Assembly: GCA_902561795.1 (NCBI GenBank)
Contig: CACERG010000015.1
Span: forward strand, 1 to 49,204
Direction: 5' to 3'
DNA: 49,204 nt
Source: an uncultured Bacteroidota bacterium
Lineage (GTDB): Bacteria; Bacteroidota; Bacteroidia; Flavobacteriales; Flavobacteriaceae
Positions within the stretch are counted from its first letter, which is position 1. Every line of letters begins with the position of its first letter. The translations under genes and the position numbers were made by a program. Shown here in pieces: positions 34,049 to 43,620 of the stretch. The notes under the pieces were generated by a model that was not told where the DNA came from, ran no database searches, and was given only the letters and a program-made list of their open reading frames with translations.

Positions 34049-34459
34049 TTACCGTTTTAATGAAAATATTCTTCTAGTATTATCATTTAAAACTTTAAGA
34101 ATATAATGATCATAATTTAATGGAAGATGATTTTCAATTTTTTCTGCCCATTCTAGAAAACACACATTACCTGATTCTAAATATTCCTCAATACCAATAT
34201 CTAATGCTTCATTTGAATTTTGAAGTCTATAAAAATCAAAATGATATATTGGACCATTATTAGATTGGTAGGTGTTTATAAGAGAGAATGTTGGGCTAGT
34301 GATGGCTTCTTTCACCCCTAATTGCATACAAATATTTGAAATTATTTTTGTTTTACCCGCACCCATTTTTCCATCAATTCTAACTACAGTTGTTTTTATA
34401 TTATCAATAACCAACTTACATGCTTTGTTAATATTAGCCAAATTATAAACATATTCCAT
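34049..34459 (-). CDS. tsaE: tRNA threonylcarbamoyladenosine biosynthesis ATPase TsaE
   Basis: Small ATPase of 136 aa that works with TsaB and TsaD in making t6A at position 37 of ANN-decoding tRNAs. The P-loop is GKMGAGKT (30-37). The TSPTFSLINTYQ segment, the HFDFYRLQ motif and the CFLEWAEKI segment are all characteristic. It lies 8 bases downstream of porX and 12 bases before the DUF4258-like gene. The porX-tsaE neighbourhood is, as far as I recall, common in flavobacteria. Confidence 0.9.
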   Translation of the reverse strand: MEYVYNLANINKACKLVIDNIKTTVVRIDGKMGAGKTKIISNICMQLGVKEAITSPTFSLINTYQSNNGPIYHFDFYRLQNSNEALDIGIEEYLESGNVCFLEWAEKIENHLPLNYDHYILKVLNDNTRRIFSLKR

Positions 34460-34467
34460 ATTAAAAT

Positions 34468-36021
34468 TTATTTAATCTTAGGATTTAATTGGACAAATGG
34501 AATAATCATTTCTTCAAGTGAAACACCTCCATGCTGGAAAGTATTTTTAAAAAAATTCGCATAATGATTAAAATTGTTCTTATATACAAAATAATTATTT
34601 TGGTTAGCAAAAATGTATTCACTATTGATAGAAGCACTTGGTAAACCTAAAAGATTGGGATCTTTTAGGCTTAAAACATCCTTAGAATCATATGTTATAC
34701 TTCTTCCTGTTTTATAGCGAAGGTTTAAACTTGTTTCTCTATCACCTATTACAGGACTTGGTTTTTTTACATTAATAGTTCCGTGATCAGTTGTAAGAAG
34801 TAATTGAAAACCCAATTCAGCTGATTTATTTAGTATTTTTTTTAGTTGACTATTTCTAAACCAGCTTAAGGTTAGTGATCTATATGCCTTATTATCAGGT
34901 GCTAATTCTTTTATAATTTCCATTTCTGTTTTGGCATGTGAAATCATATCTACAAAGTTGTAAACAATAACTGTCAGATTATCTCGTAAATAATTTTGTA
35001 AATTTTTTAAGAGTTGATGACTTTGAACTAACTGGGTTATTTTGTGAAAACTAAAAATAGTGTTAGTATTTAGTCGTTTGATTTGTTCTCTTAGTAGATC
35101 TTCCTCAAAAAGATTTTTCCCACCTTCTTCATGATCAAATTTCCACCACTTAGGGAATTTATTTTGAATCTCAATTGGTTTTAAGCCAGAAAAAATAGCA
35201 TTTCTAGAATATTGCGTTGCTGTAGGTAAAATACTGAAATATTTTATTTCGCTTTCTATTGAGTAAGAGGTAATTAATTCTTCACGAATGATATGCCACT
35301 GGTCTAGTCTAAGGTTATCAATTACCAACAAAATAGTTGGTTTATATTCTTTTAGCTTAGGAATAACTAATTTTTTAAATAAATCATGTGACAAAATCGG
35401 CCCATTGTTGCTATTGATCCAATCTAAATAATTACGTTCTATAAATTTTCCAAAAAGTGAATTAGACTCTATTTTTTGTGATTCAAATATCTCAAGCATA
35501 CTTGGATCTTCGAGTGATTCTAATTCTAATTCCCAATAAACTAATTTTTCAAAATGATTTATCCAATCTTGATAGCTTTCTAGTGAATGGAGTTCTTGTG
35601 TTAATCTTCCAAATTCTTTTTGGTAGTTTTCAATTGTTTTTTCAGCAATTAAATCCTTATGTCTCAATAATTTTTTCAAAGAAAGAAGAATTTGATTTGG
35701 ATTAACAGGCTTGATTAAATAATCAGATATTTTTTCACCTATTGCATCTTCCATTATTTTTTCTTCCTCATTTTTTGTAATCATTATTACAGGAAGTTGG
35801 GGTTTTATAGTTTTTATTGATTGCAATGTTTCTATGCCACTGAGTCCAGGCATATTTTCATCTAATAAAATTACATCAAATTCAATCGTTTTAATAAGAT
35901 CCAATGCATCTTGCCCGTTTGTCGCTCCAGTTGTTTCATAACCACGGCTATTTAAAAAAAGAAAATGCGGTTTTAAATTTTCAACTTCATCATCTATCCA
36001 TAAAACTCTAATCTTATTCAT
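34468..36021 (-). CDS. porX: PorX: response regulator with PglZ/alkaline-phosphatase-like domain
   Basis: Two-domain protein of 517 aa. Residues 1-120 form a CheY-like receiver with acidic pocket Asp10/Asp11, phospho-acceptor Asp54 (LLDENMPG) and Lys83. A helical linker follows. The PglZ-type domain starts near 225: LLVIDNLRLDQW (metal ligand Asp235), the nucleophile region PTATQYSRNAIFSG (Thr267 or Thr269), and TTDHGTI. PorX is known from Porphyromonas and Flavobacterium as the regulator of the type IX secretion system and as a zinc phosphodiesterase, working with kinase PorY. No secretion genes lie in this window. It is divergent from the HD protein gene with only 10 bases between the start codons. 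Confidence 0.9.
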   Translation of the reverse strand: MNKIRVLWIDDEVENLKPHFLFLNSRGYETTGATNGQDALDLIKTIEFDVILLDENMPGLSGIETLQSIKTIKPQLPVIMITKNEEEKIMEDAIGEKISDYLIKPVNPNQILLSLKKLLRHKDLIAEKTIENYQKEFGRLTQELHSLESYQDWINHFEKLVYWELELESLEDPSMLEIFESQKIESNSLFGKFIERNYLDWINSNNGPILSHDLFKKLVIPKLKEYKPTILLVIDNLRLDQWHIIREELITSYSIESEIKYFSILPTATQYSRNAIFSGLKPIEIQNKFPKWWKFDHEEGGKNLFEEDLLREQIKRLNTNTIFSFHKITQLVQSHQLLKNLQNYLRDNLTVIVYNFVDMISHAKTEMEIIKELAPDNKAYRSLTLSWFRNSQLKKILNKSAELGFQLLLTTDHGTINVKKPSPVIGDRETSLNLRYKTGRSITYDSKDVLSLKDPNLLGLPSASINSEYIFANQNNYFVYKNNFNHYANFFKNTFQHGGVSLEEMIIPFVQLNPKIK

Positions 36022-36031
36022 TATACTATAT

Positions 36032-37279
36032 TTGATAAAAGAAATTTTTTATTTTTTGCACTTCAATAAAACATTATTTAATGATCCAATTTATGGATTT
36101 ATTTCTATAGAAAGTAAGTTAATCTTAGAACTAATTAATCATAAATTTTTTCAGAGATTACGAAGAATTTCTCAGATGGGCTTGTCAAACTTAGTATATC
36201 CTGGAGCACACCATACACGTTTTGAACATGCATTAGGATCTCTTCATCTTATGCAAAAAGTTATTTACACATTAAAACACAAGGGTGTTTTGATTTCAAA
36301 AGATGAAAATGAAGCAATGCAAATTGCCATTTTATTACATGACATAGGTCATGGACCTTTTTCGCATGCAACTGAAAATATTCTTTTGAAAGAGATAAAT
36401 CATGAAATTATTTCACTCAATATAATTAAACTATTAAACGAGGAGATGAAAGGTAAGTTAAGTCTAGCCATTGAGATTTTTACGAACAAGTATAAAAGAA
36501 AATTTATGTATCAACTTGTGTCAGGCCAAATCGATGTGGATCGATTGGATTATCTTAAGCGTGATAGTTTTTATACTGGTGTAGCGGAGGGAAACATAAA
36601 TGTAGAACGAATAATAACAATGATGAATGTTGAAAGTGAAAAGCTCGTTTTTGAAAGCAAGGCATTACATTCATTAGAAAAGTTTTTACTCGCTCGACGT
36701 TTAATGTATTGGCAAGTTTATTTGCACAAGACGAGTTTAGCTGCAGAGTTAATATTAGAAAAATTATTTCAGCGTTATCGTGATTTAATTAAAAAAGGAT
36801 ATAATGATGAAAGTACCCCTAAAATAAAAACTCTTATATCATTGAATTTATCAAATCAAAAAATACCAAATGAAATTTTAAATTATTATTTAGAAATCGA
36901 AGATTATGAAGTATTTTTTTTAATTAAAAATTGGCAAAAAAATGATGACGATGTTCTAAGAAATCTTTCAAATCAGTTAATTAAAAGAAGGCTGCCAAAA
37001 ATTAAAATACAAGACCACCCTTTTACCAAAAATCAAATTGATACTCAACTTCAAAGTCTCAAAAAAAATAGTAATGTTGAAAATCAAAATTTTTATGTCT
37101 TTACAGGAAGTATTTCAAATCAAACATACAGGTCTGATAATTCACAAATTTTCTTAAAAGATAAAGTGGGATTGGTAAAACCAATCAATAAATTAATTGA
37201 TTATTTAGATTTTAAAGAGTTTTCAGAACCTATTTTTCGGTATTATTTGTGTTATCCAAAGGATATATATTCTTTATAA
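36032..37279 (+). CDS. HD-domain phosphohydrolase (dNTPase/SAMHD1-like)
   Basis: Metal-dependent hydrolase of 415 aa in the HD superfamily. The ligands are seen in HHTRFEHALGSLHLM (first His) and LLHDIGHGPFSHATE (His-Asp pair plus later His), with SGQIDVDRLDYLKRD downstream. This is the dGTPase/SAMHD1-like subfamily, which cleaves dNTPs to nucleosides and triphosphate; the real substrate here is untested. The start is probably TTG at 36032, because no in-frame ATG precedes the conserved FNDPIYGF. It is divergent from porX by 10 bases, and lpxD follows 17 bases downstream. Confidence 0.85.
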   Translation: MIKEIFYFLHFNKTLFNDPIYGFISIESKLILELINHKFFQRLRRISQMGLSNLVYPGAHHTRFEHALGSLHLMQKVIYTLKHKGVLISKDENEAMQIAILLHDIGHGPFSHATENILLKEINHEIISLNIIKLLNEEMKGKLSLAIEIFTNKYKRKFMYQLVSGQIDVDRLDYLKRDSFYTGVAEGNINVERIITMMNVESEKLVFESKALHSLEKFLLARRLMYWQVYLHKTSLAAELILEKLFQRYRDLIKKGYNDESTPKIKTLISLNLSNQKIPNEILNYYLEIEDYEVFFLIKNWQKNDDDVLRNLSNQLIKRRLPKIKIQDHPFTKNQIDTQLQSLKKNSNVENQNFYVFTGSISNQTYRSDNSQIFLKDKVGLVKPINKLIDYLDFKEFSEPIFRYYLCYPKDIYSL

Positions 37280-37296
37280 ATCATTATTTTTATTCG

Positions 37297-38322
37297 ATGA
37301 ATTCTACAGCTTTAGAGATTGCAAAAAAACTTAACGGTAGAGTAGAGGGTGATGGACAGGTCCAACTAAATAAACTTTCTAAAATAGAAGAGGCTCGAAA
37401 AGGATCTATTTCTTTTTTAGCAAATCCAAAGTATATATCTTTTTTAGAAAACACTAGAGCAAGTGCTATACTTATTTCTAATGAATTTAAAGCAATAAAT
37501 AATTCAGATATAACATTCATTAGAGTTAAAGACCCATATGTGGCTTTTTCAAAACTTCTTACTGATTTTTCTCAAGACAAAGAAAAAAGAAACTATGGTA
37601 TTCACCCAACTGCATCAATTCACCCCAATACCAATATTCACGAAGATGTATATGTAGGCCCAAATGTTACAATAGGAGAATCAGCCATAATTAAAAAGGG
37701 AGTAGTTATTAATTCAAATTCAGCTATTGGCTCTAATGTGGTTATTGGTCAAAACACAAAAATTTTTTCTGGAGTTATAATTCTTGACAAAACTCAGATT
37801 GGAAAGTGCTGTATAATTCAAGCTGGAGCAATTATTGGTTCTGAAGGTTTTGGTTTCAATAAGAATGAGGATGGAAAATACTCAAAAACACCTCAAATAG
37901 GTAACGTAGTCATTAAAGATAATGTTGAGATTGGGGCAAATACAACAATTGATCGTGCTACATTGGGATCAACAATTATTGGCCACGGGGTTAAATTGGA
38001 TAATCTTATTCAAATAGCTCATAATGTCGAGATTGGTTCTGATACAGTCATTGCTGCTCAAACTGGTATAGCTGGTTCGTCAAAAATTGGAGCTAGGTGT
38101 AAAATCGGTGGACAGGTGGGAATTATTGGTCATTTAACAATAGGAGATGATGTTCAAATACAAGGTCAAACTGGTGTTATAAGTGATGTTGCAAATAAAG
38201 ATATTATTCAAGGTACTCCAGCAATTGACTTTAGGTCTTTTTACAAATCCTATTCAATATTTAAAAATCTGCCAAATTTTGAATCTCGAATTAGAGAGCT
38301 TGAAAAAAAAATAAAGAAATGA
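37297..38322 (+). CDS. lpxD: UDP-3-O-acylglucosamine N-acyltransferase
   Basis: Third step of lipid A synthesis: adds the N-linked hydroxyacyl chain to UDP-3-O-acyl-glucosamine. An N-terminal uridine-binding domain (1-100, GSISFLANPKYISFL) precedes a left-handed beta-helix of hexapeptide repeats (about 100-310). The catalytic His242 lies in IQIAHNVEIG. A C-terminal helix ends the chain. The length is 341 aa from the ATG at 37297; an in-frame TTG at 37249 overlaps the HD gene and is unlikely. The stop overlaps the lpxC-fabZ ATG by 4 bases (ATGA). Confidence 0.95.
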   Translation: MNSTALEIAKKLNGRVEGDGQVQLNKLSKIEEARKGSISFLANPKYISFLENTRASAILISNEFKAINNSDITFIRVKDPYVAFSKLLTDFSQDKEKRNYGIHPTASIHPNTNIHEDVYVGPNVTIGESAIIKKGVVINSNSAIGSNVVIGQNTKIFSGVIILDKTQIGKCCIIQAGAIIGSEGFGFNKNEDGKYSKTPQIGNVVIKDNVEIGANTTIDRATLGSTIIGHGVKLDNLIQIAHNVEIGSDTVIAAQTGIAGSSKIGARCKIGGQVGIIGHLTIGDDVQIQGQTGVISDVANKDIIQGTPAIDFRSFYKSYSIFKNLPNFESRIRELEKKIKK

Positions 38323-39719
38323 TTCAAAAGAATAAAAAACAGAATACAATAAAAAAAGAGATAAAATTAAATGGGATTGGATTGCATACCGGTTCTGAAA
38401 TTAGCCTTACATTAAAGCCATCTGAAGAAAACAGTGGTTTTAATTTTGTCCGAATTGATATCGATCCAGATGAAAAAATACCCGCACTAGTAAATTTTGT
38501 GACGCAAACGGAAAGATGTACAACCATAGCTAAAGGTGAGAGTGAAGTAAAAACAATAGAGCACCTTTTAGCAGCTTTAGTTGGTTGTGAAATAAATAAT
38601 TGTTTAATTGTTGTAGATGGACCTGAGATTCCAATCATGGACGGATCTTCTAAGGTTTTTACTGATGCAATTATTAGTGCTGGTATAAAAAAACAGGAAT
38701 CATTACAAGGTGTTTTTGTGGTTGAAGAAAACTTAAAAATAAAGGATGATTCTTCGGGAAGTGAAATTATTATCGTACCTGACGAAACGTTTTCAATTTC
38801 AGTTATGATTGATTATAAATCAAAAGCACTAGGTTCTCAAAATGCTGTACTTAATTCAATACATAATTTTAATAGTCAAATAGCTCCATCAAGAACATTT
38901 GGTTTTTTACATGAGCTTAAGGATTTGCATGATTTAGGTTTAATAAAAGGCGGCGACATAAATAATTCTGTAATTTATGTTGATCACCCTTTGACTAAAA
39001 GTGATAAGGATTTATTAGAAAGGATTAATGGGAAAAAGGAAATATCTGTATCTGAAGAAGGTATTTTAAATGACCTTCCACTTAATTTTTCGAACGAAGC
39101 TGCTCGTCATAAGTTACTTGATCTTTTAGGAGATCTAGCATTAATTGGAATGCCAATACAAGGGAGAATAATAGCAACAAAACCAGGGCACAAAATAAAC
39201 ACAGATTTTGCAAAGCAAATTAGTACATTGATTAAAAATAATATGAAGAACAATGCGCCGTCCATAGATTTAAGTAAGCCGCCTTTGATGGATACAACAA
39301 AGATAATGGAAATGCTTCCTCATAGACCACCTTTTCTATTAGTTGACAAAATCCTAGAACTTACTGAAGATTATGTTATTGGATTAAAAAATGTTACTAT
39401 GAATGAAACATTTTTTGAAGGACATTTTCCCGGTGCACCTGTAATGCCAGGTGTGCTTCAGATTGAGTCTATGGCTCAAGCTGGTGGAGTTCTAGTTTTA
39501 AGTACCGTACCAGATCCTGAAAATTACCTAACTTTCTTTATGAAAATTGATAATTTTAAATTCAAACGCCCTGTCCATCCAGGTGATACATTAATTTTTA
39601 AATTGGATTTAATTACACCTATAAGAAGGGGAATATGTAACATGAGAGGTTATGCCTTTGTAAATGGACAAATAGTTAGTGAAGGTGATTTAATGGCACA
39701 AATATCAAGGCGAACGTGA
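38319..39719 (+). CDS. lpxC-fabZ: bifunctional LpxC deacetylase / FabZ dehydratase
   Basis: Fused enzyme of 466 aa. The LpxC part (about 1-310) is the zinc deacetylase that commits UDP-acyl-GlcNAc to lipid A; ligands are His82 (TIEHLLAAL), His264 and Asp268 (HKLLDLLGDL). The FabZ part (about 325-466) is the hotdog-fold 3-hydroxyacyl-ACP dehydratase, with catalytic His369 (EGHFPGAPVMPG) and Glu383 (LQIESMAQAGG). The fusion is typical of Bacteroidota and couples the two uses of hydroxyacyl-ACP. It overlaps lpxD by 4 bases and lies 7 bases before lpxA. Confidence 0.96.
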   Translation: MIQKNKKQNTIKKEIKLNGIGLHTGSEISLTLKPSEENSGFNFVRIDIDPDEKIPALVNFVTQTERCTTIAKGESEVKTIEHLLAALVGCEINNCLIVVDGPEIPIMDGSSKVFTDAIISAGIKKQESLQGVFVVEENLKIKDDSSGSEIIIVPDETFSISVMIDYKSKALGSQNAVLNSIHNFNSQIAPSRTFGFLHELKDLHDLGLIKGGDINNSVIYVDHPLTKSDKDLLERINGKKEISVSEEGILNDLPLNFSNEAARHKLLDLLGDLALIGMPIQGRIIATKPGHKINTDFAKQISTLIKNNMKNNAPSIDLSKPPLMDTTKIMEMLPHRPPFLLVDKILELTEDYVIGLKNVTMNETFFEGHFPGAPVMPGVLQIESMAQAGGVLVLSTVPDPENYLTFFMKIDNFKFKRPVHPGDTLIFKLDLITPIRRGICNMRGYAFVNGQIVSEGDLMAQISRRT

Positions 39720-39726
39720 TAATATT

Positions 39727-40512
39727 ATGATTACATATCAAAATTTAACGTCCATTCATCCTGAGGCAAAAATTGGAAATAATGTAACAATCGAACCTTT
39801 TACTACAATCTATAAAGACGTCGAAATTGGTGAAGGTACATGGATAGGTCCTAATGTAACCATAATGGATGGAGCAAGAATAGGTAGTTTCTGCAAAATA
39901 TTTCCTGGTGCTGTAATAAGTGCAATTCCACAAGATTTGAAATTTAATAATGAGTTATCAATAGTCGAAATTGGAAATTATACTACAATAAGAGAATGTG
40001 TTACAATAAATCGTGGGACAGCTGCTCGGGGAATTACAAAAGTTGGATCAAATTGCCTAATAATGGCATATTCTCATATAGCACACGATTGTTCAGTTGG
40101 AGATCATTCTATATTGTCCAATAACACTACTCTTGCAGGTCATGTTGAAATAGGTAGAGGATCGGTATTGTCAGGTCTTACTGCTATTCAACAATTCTGC
40201 TCCGTTGGTGAGTTTTCATTTGTTGCTGGAGGTTCAAGGGTTAGAAAGGATATTCCTCCATATGTGAAATGTGGAAAAGATCCACTAGTTTTTCTTGGTA
40301 TCAATTCTATTGGGCTGAAACGAAATAATTTCTCATCAGATCAAATCAAAACTATTGAAATGATTTATCGTTTCATTTACGATAGCAATAAAAATACAAC
40401 TCAAGCCATAGAAGCAATAGAGAAAAATTTTGATGCAAGTTTTGAAAAAAATGTAATTATTACTTTTATGGATAAATCTAGGCTAGGAATTTTAAAAAGT
40501 ACATCTAAATAG
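39727..40512 (+). CDS. lpxA: acyl-ACP-UDP-N-acetylglucosamine O-acyltransferase
   Basis: First enzyme of lipid A synthesis, transferring a 3-hydroxyacyl chain from ACP to UDP-GlcNAc. It is a left-handed beta-helix of hexapeptide repeats (about 10-190) with a C-terminal helical domain. The catalytic His120 lies in YSHIAHDCSVG. The PQDLKF and TINRGTAARGITKVG segments are typical. The length is 261 aa. It is part of the lpxD-lpxC/fabZ-lpxA run, and efp follows after 17 bases. Confidence 0.96.
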   Translation: MITYQNLTSIHPEAKIGNNVTIEPFTTIYKDVEIGEGTWIGPNVTIMDGARIGSFCKIFPGAVISAIPQDLKFNNELSIVEIGNYTTIRECVTINRGTAARGITKVGSNCLIMAYSHIAHDCSVGDHSILSNNTTLAGHVEIGRGSVLSGLTAIQQFCSVGEFSFVAGGSRVRKDIPPYVKCGKDPLVFLGINSIGLKRNNFSSDQIKTIEMIYRFIYDSNKNTTQAIEAIEKNFDASFEKNVIITFMDKSRLGILKSTSK

Positions 40513-40529
40513 ATTAATTTTACCCATTC

Positions 40530-41099
40530 ATGGCTACCACATCAGATATTAGAAAAGGTCTTTGTATAAGATACAATAATGATATTTACAAAATCATAGA
40601 CTTTTTGCACGTAAAACCTGGAAAAGGACCTGCCTTTGTGAGGACCAAGCTCAAAAGCGTCACCAACGGTAAAGTTTTAGAAAATACTTTTTCTGCGGGA
40701 CATAAGATTGAAGATATAAGAGTTGAAACACATAAGTATCAGTTTTTGTATAATGATAATGATGAATATCACTTTATGAATGTTGATGATTACAATCAAA
40801 TAAGTTTAAATAAAACTATAATAGATAATGCGGAATTAATGAAGGAGGGAGAAATGGTTTCAATATCAATTAATACTGAAGATAACACCCCATTATCTGC
40901 AGAAATGCCAGCAAGTGTAATATTAGAGATAAAACATACAGAGCCTGGTTTAAAGGGTAATACTGCTACTAATGCTACAAAACCTGCTACATTAGAAACA
41001 GGAGCAATTGTAAATGTACCATTGTTTATTAATGAAGGTGATAAAATTAAAGTTGACACTGAAAAAGGACATTACATTGAAAGAATTAAGATCAATTAA
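40530..41099 (+). CDS. efp: translation elongation factor P
   Basis: Relieves ribosome stalling on consecutive prolines. It has the three-domain EF-P layout of 189 aa. The domain I loop KPGKGPAF carries Lys32 at the position that is lysylated or otherwise modified in other bacteria; no modification enzyme is visible in the window. The domain II/III segment EGDKIKVDTEKGHYIERI ends the protein. It is clustered with lpxA upstream and sucD 22 bases downstream. Confidence 0.95.
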   Translation: MATTSDIRKGLCIRYNNDIYKIIDFLHVKPGKGPAFVRTKLKSVTNGKVLENTFSAGHKIEDIRVETHKYQFLYNDNDEYHFMNVDDYNQISLNKTIIDNAELMKEGEMVSISINTEDNTPLSAEMPASVILEIKHTEPGLKGNTATNATKPATLETGAIVNVPLFINEGDKIKVDTEKGHYIERIKIN

Positions 41100-41121
41100 A
41101 CTGATTTAATAACAACTAAAG

Positions 41122-41997
41122 ATGAGTGTACTCGTAGATAAGAATTCGAAAATTATTGTGCAAGGTTTTACTGGAAGTGAAGGAACATTTCATTCAACTC
41201 AAATGATTGAATATGGTACAAATATAGTGGGTGGTGTAACACCAGGAAAAGGTGGGCAAACACATCTTGATAAACCTGTATTTAATTCAGTTGCAGAAGC
41301 TGTAGATAAAATTGGTGCTGATACTTCAATAATTTTTGTTCCACCAGCATTTGCTGCAGACGCAATTATGGAGGCTGCAGAGGCTGGAATTAAGGTGATT
41401 ATTGCAATTACAGAGGGAATACCGGTTAACGACATGACAAAAGCTTTTCAATATGTTAAGTCAAAAGGATCAACACTAGTAGGTCCAAATTGTCCTGGTG
41501 TAATAACACCTGGCGAGGCAAAAGTTGGTATTATGCCTGGTTTTGTATTTAAAAGAGGTAAAGTAGGCATTGTTTCTAAATCAGGAACACTCACATATGA
41601 GGCATCTGATCAGGTGGTAAGTCAGGGTTTAGGAGTTTCCACTGCCATTGGGATAGGAGGTGACCCAATAATTGGAACTACTACTAAAGATGCTGTAGAA
41701 TTATTTATGAATGATGATGAGACAGACTGTATTGTTATGATAGGCGAAATAGGAGGTCAACTTGAAGCTGACGCTGCTTATTGGATTAAATCCTCTGGTA
41801 ATAAAAAACCGGTAGTAGGCTTTATAGCAGGGGAAACGGCTCCTAAGGGAAGAACAATGGGTCACGCTGGGGCTATTGTTGGTGGATCTAATGATACTGC
41901 TGAAGCAAAAAAGCGAATTATGAGTGAGTGTGGAATTCATGTTGTTGATTCTCCTGCCCTAATAGGATCAAAAGTTGCTGAAATACTCTCTAAATAA
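41122..41997 (+). CDS. sucD: succinyl-CoA synthetase alpha subunit
   Basis: Alpha chain of the TCA-cycle enzyme that makes ATP or GTP from succinyl-CoA. The CoA-binding Rossmann part has [14 protein letters not shown] and [12 protein letters not shown]. The phosphorylated His248 lies in GHAGAIVGG, and GPNCPGVI is present. The length is 291 aa. The beta subunit sucC is not in the window, so the two genes are unlinked here. fabG follows after 5 bases. Confidence 0.95.
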   Translation: MSVLVDKNSKIIVQGFTGSEGTFHSTQMIEYGTNIVGGVTPGKGGQTHLDKPVFNSVAEAVDKIGADTSIIFVPPAFAADAIMEAAEAGIKVIIAITEGIPVNDMTKAFQYVKSKGSTLVGPNCPGVITPGEAKVGIMPGFVFKRGKVGIVSKSGTLTYEASDQVVSQGLGVSTAIGIGGDPIIGTTTKDAVELFMNDDETDCIVMIGEIGGQLEADAAYWIKSSGNKKPVVGFIAGETAPKGRTMGHAGAIVGGSNDTAEAKKRIMSECGIHVVDSPALIGSKVAEILSK

Positions 41998-42002
41998 TAA
42001 AA

Positions 42003-42749
42003 ATGAAATTACTAGAAAAAAAAGTTGCGATTATCACAGGAGGAAGTAGAGGTATTGGAAAGGGTATTGCTGAAATTTTTGTTGAAAATGGATGCTCTGT
42101 GGCTATTACATACAACTCCAGTAAAGCTGAAGCAGAAAAATTAGTGAATAAATTAGAAAATAAAGAATGTAATATTAAAGCATATCAAAGTAATGCTGCT
42201 GATTTTAATGAAGCTCAAAATTTGATAAATGATGTATTAAATGATTTCGGCAACATTGACATTTTAGTAAATAATGCAGGAATAACAAAAGACAATTTAC
42301 TTATGAGAATGGGTGAAGAAGACTTTGATCAGGTTTTAGAAGTAAATTTAAAGTCTGTATTTAATCTAACAAAAGCTATTCAGAGACCATTTCTAAAACA
42401 AAGAAAAGGTTCTTTAATTCATATGAGCTCTATTGTTGGGGTTAAAGGAAATGCTGGCCAAGCAAACTATGCTGCTTCAAAAGCAGGTATAATAGGTTTC
42501 TCAAAGTCTATAGCACTAGAACTTGGATCTAGAAACATTAGATCAAATGTTGTTGCACCTGGTTTTATAGAAACTGAAATGACGGAAAAACTTCCCGAGG
42601 ACGTTGTCCAAGGATGGAGAGAAGGAATTCCACTAAAAAGAGGTGGAAAACCATACGATGTTGCAAATGCATGTGTATTTTTGGCATCTGATTTATCAAA
42701 TTATATTACAGGTCAAGTTCTTCATGTAGATGGAGGTATGTTAACTTAA
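42003..42749 (+). CDS. fabG: 3-oxoacyl-ACP reductase
   Basis: NADPH-dependent reductase of fatty acid elongation. The SDR motifs are complete: TGGSRGIG (12-19), NNAG (90-93), Asn115, Ser143, Tyr156 and Lys160 (YAASK). This contrasts with the Phe-bearing SDR protein at 16828. PGFIETEMTEKLP and the C-terminal YITGQVLHVDGGM are typical of FabG. The length is 248 aa. It fits with the nearby fabZ domain, and an SPFH gene follows after 12 bases. Confidence 0.93.
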   Translation: MKLLEKKVAIITGGSRGIGKGIAEIFVENGCSVAITYNSSKAEAEKLVNKLENKECNIKAYQSNAADFNEAQNLINDVLNDFGNIDILVNNAGITKDNLLMRMGEEDFDQVLEVNLKSVFNLTKAIQRPFLKQRKGSLIHMSSIVGVKGNAGQANYAASKAGIIGFSKSIALELGSRNIRSNVVAPGFIETEMTEKLPEDVVQGWREGIPLKRGGKPYDVANACVFLASDLSNYITGQVLHVDGGMLT

Positions 42750-42761
42750 AAAAAAATAATT

Positions 42762-43580
42762 ATGCAAAAATTACCTAAAATTGGATTACCAGTAATTTTA
42801 TTGGTTGTGGTCCTACTTATATTTATTTCAAAATCATCAATTAATATTGGTTACGGAGAAGCGGGAGTTCTTTTTAAGACTTTTGGAGGTGGAGTAGTAA
42901 CTGATCAAGCACCACTTGGTGAGGGATTTCATATTATAGCGCCTTGGAATAAGGTGTTTATATACAATGTGAAACAGCAAGAATTTTTTGAGGGAAATAT
43001 GCAAGTGCTTTCTTCAAATGGATTAGAAATATCACTTGATGTTTCTGTTTTGTACCAACCTAAGTACAGTGAGCTAGGATTACTCCATAAAACTAAGGGT
43101 GAAAACTATGTTAATATTGTTTTAATTCCTCAAATCAGAGCTGTTGCAAGATCTGTAGTTGGTCGCTACACACCCGAACAGCTTTATTCGACTAAACGCG
43201 ATGCTATTCAAAATGAAATATTTGAAGAGACTCAAAAAAATGTTGAATCTCAACATATTCAATTAAATGCAGTTCTTGTTAGAGATGTTACCCTTCCAGT
43301 TGCCATAAAGGAAGCCATCGAAAGAAAATTACGTCAAGAGCAAGAGGCTTTAGAATATGAGTTTAGAATTGAAAAGGCAAAGCAAGAAGCTGAACGTCAA
43401 AGAATTGATGCTGAAGGAAAAGCTACGGCTAACAGAATTTTAAGTGCCTCATTGACACAAAAGATCCTCCAAGAAAAAGGAATTGAAGCAACAACAAAGT
43501 TGTCAGAGTCAGCAAATTCAAAGGTCATTATTATTGGAAGTGGGAAAGATGGTCTCCCAATAATTTTGGGGAATCAATAA
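42762..43580 (+). CDS. prohibitin-like SPFH/Band 7 membrane protein
   Basis: Membrane-anchored protein of 272 aa. One N-terminal hydrophobic segment (about 7-24, GLPVILLVVVLLIFISKS) precedes an SPFH domain (about 28-210: GEAGVLFKTFGGGV, GEGFHIIAPWNKVFIYNVKQQE, VGRYTPEQLYSTKRDAIQ). A coiled-coil rich in Glu, Lys and Arg follows (about 190-230), and then the conserved tail SANSKVIIIGSGKDGLPIIL. Such proteins form large ring scaffolds, in some bacteria around the FtsH protease. The role here is not defined. It is the last gene before the his operon promoter. Confidence 0.88.
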   Translation: MQKLPKIGLPVILLVVVLLIFISKSSINIGYGEAGVLFKTFGGGVVTDQAPLGEGFHIIAPWNKVFIYNVKQQEFFEGNMQVLSSNGLEISLDVSVLYQPKYSELGLLHKTKGENYVNIVLIPQIRAVARSVVGRYTPEQLYSTKRDAIQNEIFEETQKNVESQHIQLNAVLVRDVTLPVAIKEAIERKLRQEQEALEYEFRIEKAKQEAERQRIDAEGKATANRILSASLTQKILQEKGIEATTKLSESANSKVIIIGSGKDGLPIILGNQ

Positions 43581-43587
43581 ATATGTT

Positions 43588-43614
43588 TTGATTTAAAAAA
43601 AATAAATATATTTG
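43588..43614 (+). promoter_or_regulatory. promoter of the histidine operon
   Basis: TTG at 43588-43590 (within TTTTG), a 16-base spacer, then TATATTTG at 43607-43614, followed by C as in many flavobacterial -7 boxes. The spacer is one base below the usual 17. If the last G is -7, transcription starts at about 43621, which is the A of the leader peptide ATG. Confidence 0.65.
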
Positions 43615-43620
43615 CACTTT

